DNA of 64,000 nt from Gemmatimonadaceae bacterium (GTDB lineage: Bacteria; Gemmatimonadota; Gemmatimonadetes; Gemmatimonadales; Gemmatimonadaceae), in assembly GCA_035533015.1 (NCBI GenBank), contig DATLUQ010000018.1, positions 1-64,000 on the forward strand. Direction: 5' to 3'. This document shows, in pieces, positions 56,177 to 64,000 of this stretch. A program made the position numbers and the translations under genes. The notes beneath the pieces are model-generated. The model did not search any database. It had not been told where the DNA came from and was given only the letters and a program-made list of their open reading frames with translations. Position 1 is the first letter of the stretch; every line of letters starts with the position of its first letter.

Positions 56177-56844
56177 CGCACCTCCTTGGGGGGGACGGAG
56201 GAATGATCGGGGAGCCCGAGAATGCGCTTGAGCGCCCTCGGATAATTCTCATTGGCCGCCGGATCGAGTTTCAGCTCCCGGAGCGCCGCCAGCACGCGCG
56301 CCGGATCGGCGTCCTCGAACGACACGGTGTTCCAGCGATGGCCGGCCACCGTGATCTGCCCTCGTTCCCCGTGGCACCCGGCCACCGTCACCGGAATCCG
56401 CCGCTTGGCCATCGTGACGATCCGCAACTGCCGGTGCGGCACGACGACCGTCTGCAGCAGTTCGGCCAGGGAACGAATCGGCCTCCCGTCAGCAGGCGCC
56501 GGAAGGCCCCACGCCTCGCACGCCGCCGTCAGCGCATCCACCCCGATCGGGAATGGCCGCTTGAGCAGCGGGCACCACTGCTCCAGCCCGGACGCATCGG
56601 CCCGCACAAGTCGCTTGATCTCGAGTTGCCCATCGCGGATCTTCACGTTGTGGGGCGAGAGCAGCGAGAGGAGATACGTCTCCTCCCGCTCCCCGGCGAC
56701 CTGGGACCCCGTGGCACCCTCCACGGGCGGCGGCGCGGCGAACGTCCGTTCGAAGGCGCGCCACTCCCACCGGGGGACGACCGTGGCGCCGACCACGGCC
56801 GGGCCCGGTACTACCGTGTCGCTGGTCCTTTCCATCGTGGCCAC
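56170..56844 (-). CDS. CYTH/VTC-like domain protein
   Basis: The 224-residue protein shows charged strands suggestive of a CYTH-like tunnel: EWRAFERTF, NVKIRDGQLEIKRLV, WCPLLKRPFPI, MAKRRIPVTVAG, and NTVSFEDADPARVLAALREL. It is diverged from the standard family and could act on polyphosphate chains as VTC-type or CYTH enzymes do. I start at the GTG at 56844 with AGGAG seven bases upstream; ATG at 56835 and GTG at 56919 are alternatives. It leads the porin-CYTH-DASS gene run. The assignment rests on motif reading only. Confidence 0.6.
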   Translation of the reverse strand: MATMERTSDTVVPGPAVVGATVVPRWEWRAFERTFAAPPPVEGATGSQVAGEREETYLLSLLSPHNVKIRDGQLEIKRLVRADASGLEQWCPLLKRPFPIGVDALTAACEAWGLPAPADGRPIRSLAELLQTVVVPHRQLRIVTMAKRRIPVTVAGCHGERGQITVAGHRWNTVSFEDADPARVLAALRELKLDPAANENYPRALKRILGLPDHSSVPPKEVRC

Positions 56845-56988
56845 GCGCTCGCTCCTCGGATCGTTCGAGAAACGTTCGCGTACCCGGGCCACCTCCCCTA
56901 TCGGGCAAACCTCCAGCACCGGTCAGGCAAACGCACGGGTTTCGACGGCTTTTCTCCGACGCACCCCGGCACTACGCCCGCCCAGCGA

Positions 56989-58290
56989 TCAGATTCGCCC
57001 ACCCAGCCAGAAACCGAGCACCACGGCCCCGGCCAGCATGGCGAATCCGGGCGCTACCGCCCGCCGGAACTTCGACGACCCGAGCCCCATCGCCACCCCG
57101 AACTTGAGCACCGTGTTGGCGAGAATCCCGATCGTGATGCCCTGCGCAGCAAGCACCGAGGACGTGCCGTTGGCGACCGACCGGCACATGGACACGGTGA
57201 GTGCGTCCACGTCGGTGAGCCCGAGTACCGCGGCCGACGTCAGCACCCCTGCCGACCCCCACAACTCCCGCGCGAGCGAGAGCAGCATCATCGCAAGCTG
57301 GAACGCTACCGCCAACTGGATGGCCGACCACAGTTTGAGCGGGCTCTGCGTCTCGGGCTCGGTCGCCTCCGACGCCGCCGGCCACGGGCGTCGCAGCGCA
57401 ATCGCCACGAGGCCTGCGCCCACCACCGCCGACGGCAACAGGTACACGAGCAGCTGCCGCGCCACGTCGGCATTGAGCACCGCCGCCGCAGTCACCACCC
57501 GCGCCACGAGCACGGTGCACGCCCCCATCACGCCCAGCGCGAGCGGCCCGCTCAGCCCCTCGTCCCGTCGGCTCAGCCTCGAGAATTGCAGCGTCACCGC
57601 CGTCGACGACACCAGCCCGCCGAGCATGCCCATGATGCCGTAGCCGCGCCTCGCGCCCACCGCGTGCCGCGCGATGTGCCCGGCAAAGTTGAGCCCGGAG
57701 AACAGCAGCACGATCGCCCAGAGCGTGCGCGGGCGGATGCCGCCCAACGGACCGTACGGACCCGGCGGCAGCATCGGCAACACGACGAGCGCGAGCACGG
57801 CGAACTGCAGGGCGGCCCGCATCTCGCGCTCGCCGATCTTGCCCACCAGCCAGTGCAGCCGCTCCTTCTCACCGAGCGCGAGCACCACCACGGCCACGGC
57901 CCCCGCAGCGAGCCCCATCTCGCCGACGCCGGCAAGGACGGCGAGCGCCAGCACCACCAACGCCGCGGCCTCCGTGGTGCCGTCGAGATCGGCATCGGGC
58001 CGCCGCACCGCCATCGCGTACGCCACGGCCGCGAACCCCACCCCAGCGCCCAGCAGCACGCCGCCCGCCACCGCGTAACCCCACGTGAACAGCAGGCCGG
58101 CCGCGCCGCCCAGGAGCCCGAGCAGGAAAAAGGTGCGCATGCCGGCAAAGCGCCCCCGGGGCCCGGACGCGTGACCGGACCATTCGCGCTCCGTCCCTAC
58201 GGCCAGCCCGATCAGTGCGGCGAGACTCAACCGCATGGCCGCATCGAGCACGGAACCGTCAATCGCGAGCACTGCGGCGAGCGCCGTCAT
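56989..58290 (-). CDS. MgtC/DUF4010 family membrane protein
   Basis: The 433-residue protein has about 12 helices. The N-terminal half carries an MgtC/SapB-like segment (LSLAALIGLAVGTERE, GMRTFFLLGLLGG) and the rest matches DUF4010, with GGLVSSTAVTLQFSRLS and VDALTVSMCRSVANG. The function is not established; MgtC relatives affect magnesium, phosphate or ATP-synthase control. It lies upstream of the CYTH-like gene on the same strand with a gap of about 144 bp, so a shared transcript is possible but not shown. Confidence 0.85.
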   Translation of the reverse strand: MTALAAVLAIDGSVLDAAMRLSLAALIGLAVGTEREWSGHASGPRGRFAGMRTFFLLGLLGGAAGLLFTWGYAVAGGVLLGAGVGFAAVAYAMAVRRPDADLDGTTEAAALVVLALAVLAGVGEMGLAAGAVAVVVLALGEKERLHWLVGKIGEREMRAALQFAVLALVVLPMLPPGPYGPLGGIRPRTLWAIVLLFSGLNFAGHIARHAVGARRGYGIMGMLGGLVSSTAVTLQFSRLSRRDEGLSGPLALGVMGACTVLVARVVTAAAVLNADVARQLLVYLLPSAVVGAGLVAIALRRPWPAASEATEPETQSPLKLWSAIQLAVAFQLAMMLLSLARELWGSAGVLTSAAVLGLTDVDALTVSMCRSVANGTSSVLAAQGITIGILANTVLKFGVAMGLGSSKFRRAVAPGFAMLAGAVVLGFWLGGRI

Positions 58291-58501
58291 GACTCAGTAT
58301 GCGCTGGTCGATGCCGAGACCGCTACGGCCCGAATATCGTGCCCCCACCAACACCCGGAAAACCACGGTCGCTCGAAGCCTTGCCGCCCTGCGCGCCATG
58401 GAGCACTTTCCCGCACTCGGTTCGCGCCGGCCATCCCTTCCCCGCCCAACCGTACCGAGCATCCCCCCCAGCTTTCCCGCCCCCCCCAATCGAGGCGAGT
58501 C

Positions 58502-61500
58502 ATGCGCCGTCTCCGCATATCCTCTCCGTCCCGCATCGCGCTCGCCATTGCGCTGCTCGCGGTCGCGTCCCCGGCCCGCGCCCAGCGCGGTGAAACGGCC
58601 GCCGACTCCAGCGGCGGCCCCGGCTACAACCTCCCACTGCGACCCGCCAGGCCGCTGCGCTTCACCACCGACGAAGGCACCTGGATGTCGCTCGACGTCT
58701 CCAACGACGGCCAGTGGATCGTCTTCGACCTGCTCGGCGACATCTACAAAATGCCGATCGCCGGCGGCAAGGCCACGCGCCTCACCAGCGGACAGGCGTT
58801 CGACGGACAGCCGAACTTCAGTCCCGACGGCAAGACGATCGTATTCGTGAGCGACCGCAGTGAGTCGGACAACCTCTGGCTGATGGACGCCGACGGCCGC
58901 CACGTGCGCGCGCTCACCAAGGAGACCGACCACAGCTACGTCTCGCCCACGTGGACGCCCGACGGCAAGTACGTCGTCGCCTCCAAGAGCAACAGCTTCT
59001 CGGGCGGGGCGTTCAACGTCTTCATGTACTTCGGCGGCGGCGGCACCGGCCTGCAGCTCACGGGAACCGACTCGGCCGCGGCCGGCGGTCGCGGAGGTGG
59101 CGGCGGACGCGGCGGTGCGGCCGTACTGAACAACTTCGTGGGCCCGGCCTTCGGACCGGACGGCCGCTACATGTACGTGGCCGCGCGCAACGGCGGCGGC
59201 GGATACAACCAGACCTCCCTCGGCTGGCAGATCGCCGTCTACGACCGCGAGACGGGCCGCACGTTCATCCGCACCGACGCGCCCGGCTCGGCCATGCGCC
59301 CCGAGGTGAGCCCCGACGGCAAGTGGCTCGTATACGCCACCCGCGAGGACTCGGTCACGTCGCTGCGCATTCGCGAACTCTCAAGCGGCGACGAGCACTG
59401 GCTCGTGCATCGCGTCCAGCGCGACGATCAGGAATCGCGATTCACGCGGGACCTCGAACCGCCATTCGCGTTCACGCCCGACGGCAAGTCCATCGTCGCG
59501 GCGTATCTCGGCCACTTCTGGCGGGTGAGCGTGCCCGACGGCAAGGCGACGATGATCCCGTTCAGCGCCGACTACGACGAGATGATCGGCGGCGCCATCA
59601 AGGAGCAGTACCCGTTCGACGATTCGACGATCACGGTGCACCAGATCCGGGACCTGGCGCCGTCGCCCGATGGCCGGCGGATGGCGTTCACGGCGCTCGA
59701 CCGGATATGGGTGATGGACCTGCCCGACGGCGCGCCGCACCGGCTCGTCGCGTCGAGCACCGACGGCGAGTACTCGCCGGCCTGGTCGCCCGACGGCCGC
59801 TCCATTGCCTACGTGACGTGGAGCGACATCAGCGGCGGCGACATCTACCGGATGAACGCCGATGGATCGGGCGCGCCACAGAAGCTCACGACACAGTCGG
59901 CATTCTACGAGAATCTCACCTACGCCCCCGATGGACGCCGGCTCGTATTCGGGCGCGGCCCGCGTGACATGCGTCGGGACCGCGACGAGCTGGAGCGCCC
60001 CAACGCGCAGGCCACGGGCGTCGAACTGGCCTGGATGCCCGCCGCCGGCGGCGCGGCGACGATGATCGCTCCGCTCACGACCTTCGGCCAGCCGCATTTC
60101 GGACCCGACACGTCGCGCATCTACGTCTCGCAGGGCAGCGTGCTCACGTCCATGCGCTGGGACGGTACCGACGTCAAGGACATCATCCGCTTGGGCGGCG
60201 GTGGACGCGGGGCCGGTGGCGGGGGCGGCGGCGCGAGCAACATCCTCCTCTCCCCCGACGGCTCCCGGGTGCTCGTGCAGTCGGGTGTTCAGGCGTACGT
60301 GATCGACGACGTGCCCGTGAAGGGGGGCGATGCCCCGGTCGTCAACACGTCGAGCCCCGCGCAGTCGTCGGTGCCCGTGCACAAGCTCACCACGGTGGGC
60401 GGCGAATTCGCGACGTGGACTGCCGACAGCAAGAAGATCTACTTCTCCCTCGCCCATACGCTGTTCACCTACGACCTCGCCGCCTCGGCGACGGCGATCG
60501 CCGATTCCACCGAACGCGCCGACTCCATCGCGGGGGCTCGTGGCGCCGGCGGGCGCGATAGCGCCGGAGGCCGTGGAGGCCGCGGCGGGCGCGGGGCCAA
60601 CGGCGCCGCGAACAAGCCGGCCTACGAAGCCGTACAGCACGACGTGGTGATCACCGTGGCGCGCGACGTCCCGCGCGGCACGGTCGTGCTCCGCGGCGCG
60701 CGGATCATCACCATGAAGGGCAGCGAGGTCATCGCCGACGGCGACATCGTGGTCAAGGACAATCGCATCGTCGCCGTGGGCCCGCGCGGAAAGGTCAGCA
60801 TCCCGCCGGGCGCGCGGGCGATCGACGTATCGGGCAAGACGATCATTCCCGGGTATGTCGATATCCACGCCCACATCTGGCCGGCATTCGGCGTGCACCG
60901 GTCGCAGCCGTTCGAGTACATGGTCAATCTGGCCTACGGGGTGACCACCATCCGCGACCCGCAGACCTCGAGCACCGACGTGCTGTCGTACGAGGACATG
61001 GTGGCCACGGGCCAGTTCATTGGCCCGCGCATCCACTCCACGGGTCCCGGCGTGTTCGCCGCCGAGAACATCAAGTCGCTGGCCGACGCGCAGTTGGTGC
61101 TCTCGCGTTATTCGAAATACTACCAGACCAACACCATCAAGCAGTACATGACGGGAGACCGCCGCGTGCGGCAGTTCGTCGTGATGGCGGCGCGCGAACA
61201 GCACCTGATGCCGACGCTCGAAGGCGGGCTCGACTTCAAGAAGAACCTCACCGAGGCGATGGACGGCTATTCGGGCAGCGAGCACACGCTGCCCATCGCG
61301 CCGTTGTACAAGGACGTGATCGAACTCTATGCCACCGCCGGCATCACGTGGACGCCCACGCTGATCGTGGAGTACGGCGGGCCGTGGGCCGAGAATTACT
61401 GGTACGAGCACAGCGACGTGCTCAACGACAAGAAGCTGAACCATTTCACGCCGCGCGACGTGGTGGAGACCAAGGCGTCGCGCCGGCCGGGCTGGTGGGC

Positions 61501-61909
61501 GCCCACGCAGTGGTCGTTCCCGCTGTTCGCCGCACAGGCAGCCAAGGTCGTGGCGGCGGGCGGCCGCGTGGGCTTGGGCAGCCACGGCCAACTCCAGGGG
61601 CTCGGCGCCCAGTGGGAGATCTGGAACATCGCGTCGGGCGGCATGCCGCGTATGGACGTGCTCCGCGTGGCGACGATCTTCGGCGCCGAGGCGATAGGGA
61701 TGGAGAAGGACGTGGGATCGATCGAAGCCGGCAAGCTTGCCGACCTGCAGGTGCTCGACCGGAATCCGCTGGACGACATCAGGAACACCAACACCATCAA
61801 ATACGTCATGAAGAACGGCCGCCTCTACGACGGCAATACGCTGGACGAGATCTGGCCTCGCCAGAAAGCCGCGCCGCGGCTCTGGTGGTGGACCCCGACC
61901 GACCAGTAG
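58502..61909 (+). CDS. Exported amidohydrolase fused to TolB-type beta-propeller repeats
   Basis: The 1135-residue protein has a signal peptide (SRIALAIALLAVASPARAQ), many TolB/PD40 repeats (PNFSPDGKTIVFVSDRS, SPAWSPDGRSIAYVTW) over residues 50-680, Gly/Arg-rich linkers, and an M38-type amidohydrolase domain from about 735. The domain has VDIHAHIWP (HxH metal site), and GSHGQLQG where many relatives have GTD. It is likely periplasmic, hydrolysing peptides or other amides. The propeller may hold the substrate. The ATG follows a GAGG site. A strong hairpin terminator comes after the stop. Confidence 0.87.
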   Translation: MRRLRISSPSRIALAIALLAVASPARAQRGETAADSSGGPGYNLPLRPARPLRFTTDEGTWMSLDVSNDGQWIVFDLLGDIYKMPIAGGKATRLTSGQAFDGQPNFSPDGKTIVFVSDRSESDNLWLMDADGRHVRALTKETDHSYVSPTWTPDGKYVVASKSNSFSGGAFNVFMYFGGGGTGLQLTGTDSAAAGGRGGGGGRGGAAVLNNFVGPAFGPDGRYMYVAARNGGGGYNQTSLGWQIAVYDRETGRTFIRTDAPGSAMRPEVSPDGKWLVYATREDSVTSLRIRELSSGDEHWLVHRVQRDDQESRFTRDLEPPFAFTPDGKSIVAAYLGHFWRVSVPDGKATMIPFSADYDEMIGGAIKEQYPFDDSTITVHQIRDLAPSPDGRRMAFTALDRIWVMDLPDGAPHRLVASSTDGEYSPAWSPDGRSIAYVTWSDISGGDIYRMNADGSGAPQKLTTQSAFYENLTYAPDGRRLVFGRGPRDMRRDRDELERPNAQATGVELAWMPAAGGAATMIAPLTTFGQPHFGPDTSRIYVSQGSVLTSMRWDGTDVKDIIRLGGGGRGAGGGGGGASNILLSPDGSRVLVQSGVQAYVIDDVPVKGGDAPVVNTSSPAQSSVPVHKLTTVGGEFATWTADSKKIYFSLAHTLFTYDLAASATAIADSTERADSIAGARGAGGRDSAGGRGGRGGRGANGAANKPAYEAVQHDVVITVARDVPRGTVVLRGARIITMKGSEVIADGDIVVKDNRIVAVGPRGKVSIPPGARAIDVSGKTIIPGYVDIHAHIWPAFGVHRSQPFEYMVNLAYGVTTIRDPQTSSTDVLSYEDMVATGQFIGPRIHSTGPGVFAAENIKSLADAQLVLSRYSKYYQTNTIKQYMTGDRRVRQFVVMAAREQHLMPTLEGGLDFKKNLTEAMDGYSGSEHTLPIAPLYKDVIELYATAGITWTPTLIVEYGGPWAENYWYEHSDVLNDKKLNHFTPRDVVETKASRRPGWWAPTQWSFPLFAAQAAKVVAAGGRVGLGSHGQLQGLGAQWEIWNIASGGMPRMDVLRVATIFGAEAIGMEKDVGSIEAGKLADLQVLDRNPLDDIRNTNTIKYVMKNGRLYDGNTLDEIWPRQKAAPRLWWWTPTDQ

Positions 61910-61928
61910 CGACGTGGACCATGGCCAA

Positions 61929-61970
61929 CGAAGAGGCCCGGCGCCGTGTGTTCGGCGCCGGGCCTTCTTC
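61929..61970. terminator. Bidirectional hairpin terminator
   Basis: GAAGAGGCCCGGCGCCG and CGGCGCCGGGCCTTCTTC pair over at least 12 perfect bp plus a bulged A/T-rich base, with a TGTGTT loop. Read from either side the stem ends in TTCTTC. It separates the amidohydrolase and the convergent MacB-type permease gene. Confidence 0.75.
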
Positions 61971-62014
61971 AATTCCGCGCAGCGAACGCGGTGCGCGTCG
62001 CGCCGGCCGCCCCG

Positions 62015-63232
62015 CTACTCGTACCGCAGCGCTTGAATGGGATCGAGGGCCGCCGCCTTGCGCGCCGGATAGAATCCGAAGAAGATGCCCACCGCCGCCG
62101 AGAACCCGATGGCGATGCCCACCATCGGCGCGGCGATGGCCGTCTGCCAGCCCGTGGTGCGCTGCAGGATCGCGGCGCCGGCATAGCCGAGCGCCACCCC
62201 GATCATCCCGCCGATCACGCTCATCACGATCGCTTCCACCAGGAACTGCGTCAGCACGTCGCTCCCCCGCGCGCCGATCGCCATCCGGATCCCGATCTCA
62301 CGCGTCCGCTCGGTGACCGACACGAGCATGATGTTCATGATGCCGATGCCGCCCACGAGCAGCGAGATGCTGGCGATCGCCGCAAGCAGCAGGGTCATGA
62401 CCTCGGTCGTGCCCGACGCCGCCTGCGCCAGATCGGTCTGATTCTTGACCGTGAAATCGTTGGAATCGTACGGCGCCAGCCGGTGGGTATCGCGCAGGAT
62501 CTGCGTGATCTCCTGCTCGGCGGCGGGAATCTCTTCTTTCGTGGCGGTGCTGGCCAGGATCTGCGCAATGAACTGGTGGCCCGAGAGGCGCGTCTGGACG
62601 GTCGTGTACGGCGCCAGGATGATGTCGTCCTGATCGTTGCCCTCGGCGGTCTGCCCCTTGGCTTCGAGCACGCCGATCACCTGGAACGGCACGTTGCGCA
62701 GCCGGACCTCCTGGCCCACCGGATCCTGGTCGGGCCACAGGTTGGTCGCGACCGTCTTGCCGATCACCGCCACGCGACTGTCGGAGCGCACGTCGGTGGC
62801 GTCGAAGAACCGCCCCGAACTCGTCTTCCAGTTGCGGATGATCGCGTAGTCGGGAGACACGCCGTCCGTCGCCGTCCGCCAGTTGCCGGCCCCGCCCACC
62901 ACCTGCCCGAACGCGATGATCACCGGCGACGTCGCCGTGAGCAGCAGCCCCTGATTGGCGAGCGTCGTGTAGTCCTTGATCGTCAGCCGGTTGGACGTGC
63001 CCGCTCCCTGGCTCACGCCGCCGGTGCGGAACGCCCCCTGCGTGATCACGATCATGTTGGTGCCGAGATTGTCGATGCGGCGCTGGATCTCGGACTTGGC
63101 GCCCTGCCCCACCGCCACCATCACGATCACCGCGCCCACGCCGATGATGATGCCGAGCATCGTGAGCAGCGTGCGCAGCTTGTTCTTCGTGATGCTCTTG
63201 GTGGCGATCTTGATCAGTCTTGTCGATTGCAT
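62015..63232 (-). CDS. MacB-type ABC transporter permease (FtsX family)
   Basis: The 405-residue protein has an N-terminal membrane helix (LRTLLTMLGIIIGVGAVIVM), a large periplasmic MacB_PCD domain (about 45-250) and three C-terminal FtsX helices with the EIGIRMAIGARGSDVLTQFL coupling segment. It is the permease of a mechanotransmission-type exporter for lipoproteins, peptides or macrolides. It starts one base after the ATPase stop, so the two form an operon whose adaptor gene is likely beyond the window edge. Confidence 0.92.
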   Translation of the reverse strand: MQSTRLIKIATKSITKNKLRTLLTMLGIIIGVGAVIVMVAVGQGAKSEIQRRIDNLGTNMIVITQGAFRTGGVSQGAGTSNRLTIKDYTTLANQGLLLTATSPVIIAFGQVVGGAGNWRTATDGVSPDYAIIRNWKTSSGRFFDATDVRSDSRVAVIGKTVATNLWPDQDPVGQEVRLRNVPFQVIGVLEAKGQTAEGNDQDDIILAPYTTVQTRLSGHQFIAQILASTATKEEIPAAEQEITQILRDTHRLAPYDSNDFTVKNQTDLAQAASGTTEVMTLLLAAIASISLLVGGIGIMNIMLVSVTERTREIGIRMAIGARGSDVLTQFLVEAIVMSVIGGMIGVALGYAGAAILQRTTGWQTAIAAPMVGIAIGFSAAVGIFFGFYPARKAAALDPIQALRYE

Positions 63233-63233
63233 G

Positions 63234-63992
63234 TCACGCGTCCGCTTCGATGGGTTCGAGGTGCTGCAGATCTTCGGATGCCGTGTGCCGATCCGCCACC
63301 GCCTCGTCTCGGATGATGTGCCCGTCGCGCAGCTCGACCACCCGCTTGGTGTACATGGCGATGTCGTGTTCGTGGGTGACGAGCACCACCGTGATGCCCT
63401 GCTCGTTCAACTCCTGAAATAGCGCCAGCACTTCCACGGACGTCTGGGAGTCCAGGTTGCCCGTGGGCTCGTCGGCCAGGACGAGAGCAGGATGCGTGAC
63501 CAGCGCCCGCGCGATGGCGACGCGCTGCTGCTGGCCGCCCGACAGCTCGCTCGGCTCATGGTCCAGCCGCTCGCCCAGCCCCACCCGCTCCAGCGCCTCC
63601 CGGGCCAGCTTCTTCGAGTCCAGCTTGCGATTGCTGCGGTCGTAGAGCAGCGGCAGCTCCACGTTCTCCAGCGCCGACGTGCGCGCCAGCAGGTTGAACC
63701 CCTGGAACACGAACCCGATCTTCTCGTTGCGGATGTCGGCCAGTTGGTTCTTGGACAGCTTGTCCACGTGCACGCCGTCCAACCAGTAGTTGCCCGAAGT
63801 CGGTTGGTCCAGGCACCCGATGATGTTCATCAACGTGGACTTGCCGGAACCCGATGCGCCCATGATGGCGATCATCTCGCCCGGCTCGACGGTGAAATTC
63901 ACGCCGCGCAGCGCGTGCACCTCGGTCTTGCCCGTGACGTAGGTCTTTTTCAGGTCCTGGACCTTGATGACGGCCTGTTTGGTTGTCGCCAT
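63234..63992 (-). CDS. MacB/LolD-type ABC transporter ATP-binding protein
   Basis: The 252-residue ATPase has Walker [10 protein letters not shown] (about residues 45-53), the Q-loop FVFQGFNLL, signature [15 protein letters not shown], Walker [14 protein letters not shown] and the switch His in [10 protein letters not shown]. The sequence [19 protein letters not shown] is typical of MacB/LolD. The ATG at 63992 is eight bases from the window end and a possible upstream stop codon (63995-63997) is seen, suggesting a close upstream gene, probably the membrane-fusion protein. Confidence 0.94.
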   Translation of the reverse strand: MATTKQAVIKVQDLKKTYVTGKTEVHALRGVNFTVEPGEMIAIMGASGSGKSTLMNIIGCLDQPTSGNYWLDGVHVDKLSKNQLADIRNEKIGFVFQGFNLLARTSALENVELPLLYDRSNRKLDSKKLAREALERVGLGERLDHEPSELSGGQQQRVAIARALVTHPALVLADEPTGNLDSQTSVEVLALFQELNEQGITVVLVTHEHDIAMYTKRVVELRDGHIIRDEAVADRHTASEDLQHLEPIEADA

Positions 63993-64000
63993 GCTCAGAA

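Overview
The window is GC-rich, densely packed bacterial chromosome with no tRNA, rRNA, CRISPR, phage or insertion-sequence genes that I can recognise. The gene mix (complete phenylacetate epoxidase genes, homogentisate pathway, TonB receptor with a carboxypeptidase-regulatory domain, soluble serine/threonine kinase with a membrane tail, Ig-like and RCC1 lipoproteins, TolB-propeller amidohydrolase, many secreted peptidases) points to a Gram-negative soil-type bacterium. Gemmatimonadota is my best guess, but it is an inference from gene content, not a phylogeny.

Aromatic catabolism, 1-15.7 kb. Two minus-strand phenylacetate blocks, paaABCD (4869-7453) and paaGHIJ (1-2513), are separated by a plus-strand gene for a fused alpha/beta E1 2-oxoacid dehydrogenase. 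A plus-strand crotonase diverges from paaA across an 80-bp bidirectional promoter. Next comes a minus-strand tyrosine route, hppD-hmgA plus a divergent Glu/Leu/Phe/Val-type dehydrogenase, then a Ser/Thr kinase, then acetoacetyl-CoA synthetase. Together these genes could carry phenylalanine, tyrosine and phenylacetate carbon towards acetyl-CoA, succinyl-CoA, fumarate and acetoacetate. Ring-CoA ligase, paaE, paaZ, maleylacetoacetate isomerase and fumarylacetoacetase are not in the window.

Peptide and amino-acid salvage, 15.8-24 kb. This minus-strand run holds an M28 peptidase, an FKBP prolyl isomerase, an Ig-domain metallopeptidase lipoprotein and a three-gene cassette (GNAT, N-acylamino acid racemase/OSBS, M20 deacylase) that matches the N-succinyl route from D- to L-amino acids. 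It is followed divergently by a DUF2946-like metal-binding peptide and a TonB receptor.

Carbohydrates, 26.7-35.9 kb. A Tat-exported clan GH-D type hydrolase, a fused trehalose-6-phosphate synthase/phosphatase, a GH15 enzyme and a Tat-exported GH2 beta-galactosidase lie here. Next come a membrane-protein remnant, a group II PLP decarboxylase, a Uma2 protein, an RCC1 lipoprotein, a MOCOS-like class V aminotransferase, a Cas4-like/DnaQ-like fusion nuclease (DUF2779) and a GT39 mannosyltransferase.

Signalling, envelope and phosphate-type genes, 44.5-64 kb. A prolyl oligopeptidase, a hybrid histidine kinase, a CHRD protein and an ABC1/UbiB kinase precede a tight minus-strand cluster: CYTH-like protein, OprP/OprO porin, CYTH triphosphatase, DASS anion transporter and a small membrane-anchored protein. 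This cluster is my main candidate for an undescribed system, possibly polyphosphate or triphosphate uptake. The window ends with an MgtC/DUF4010 protein, a TolB-amidohydrolase and a MacB-type ABC pair.

Across the window I also see a family of hairpin repeats built on 8-bp units (about 15.8, 17.7, 33.4 and 49.8 kb). Copies sit at gene ends and supply stop codons, and one is in frame inside the GH2 gene. There are several candidate leaderless promoters, and three convergent gene pairs have overlapping stop codons.
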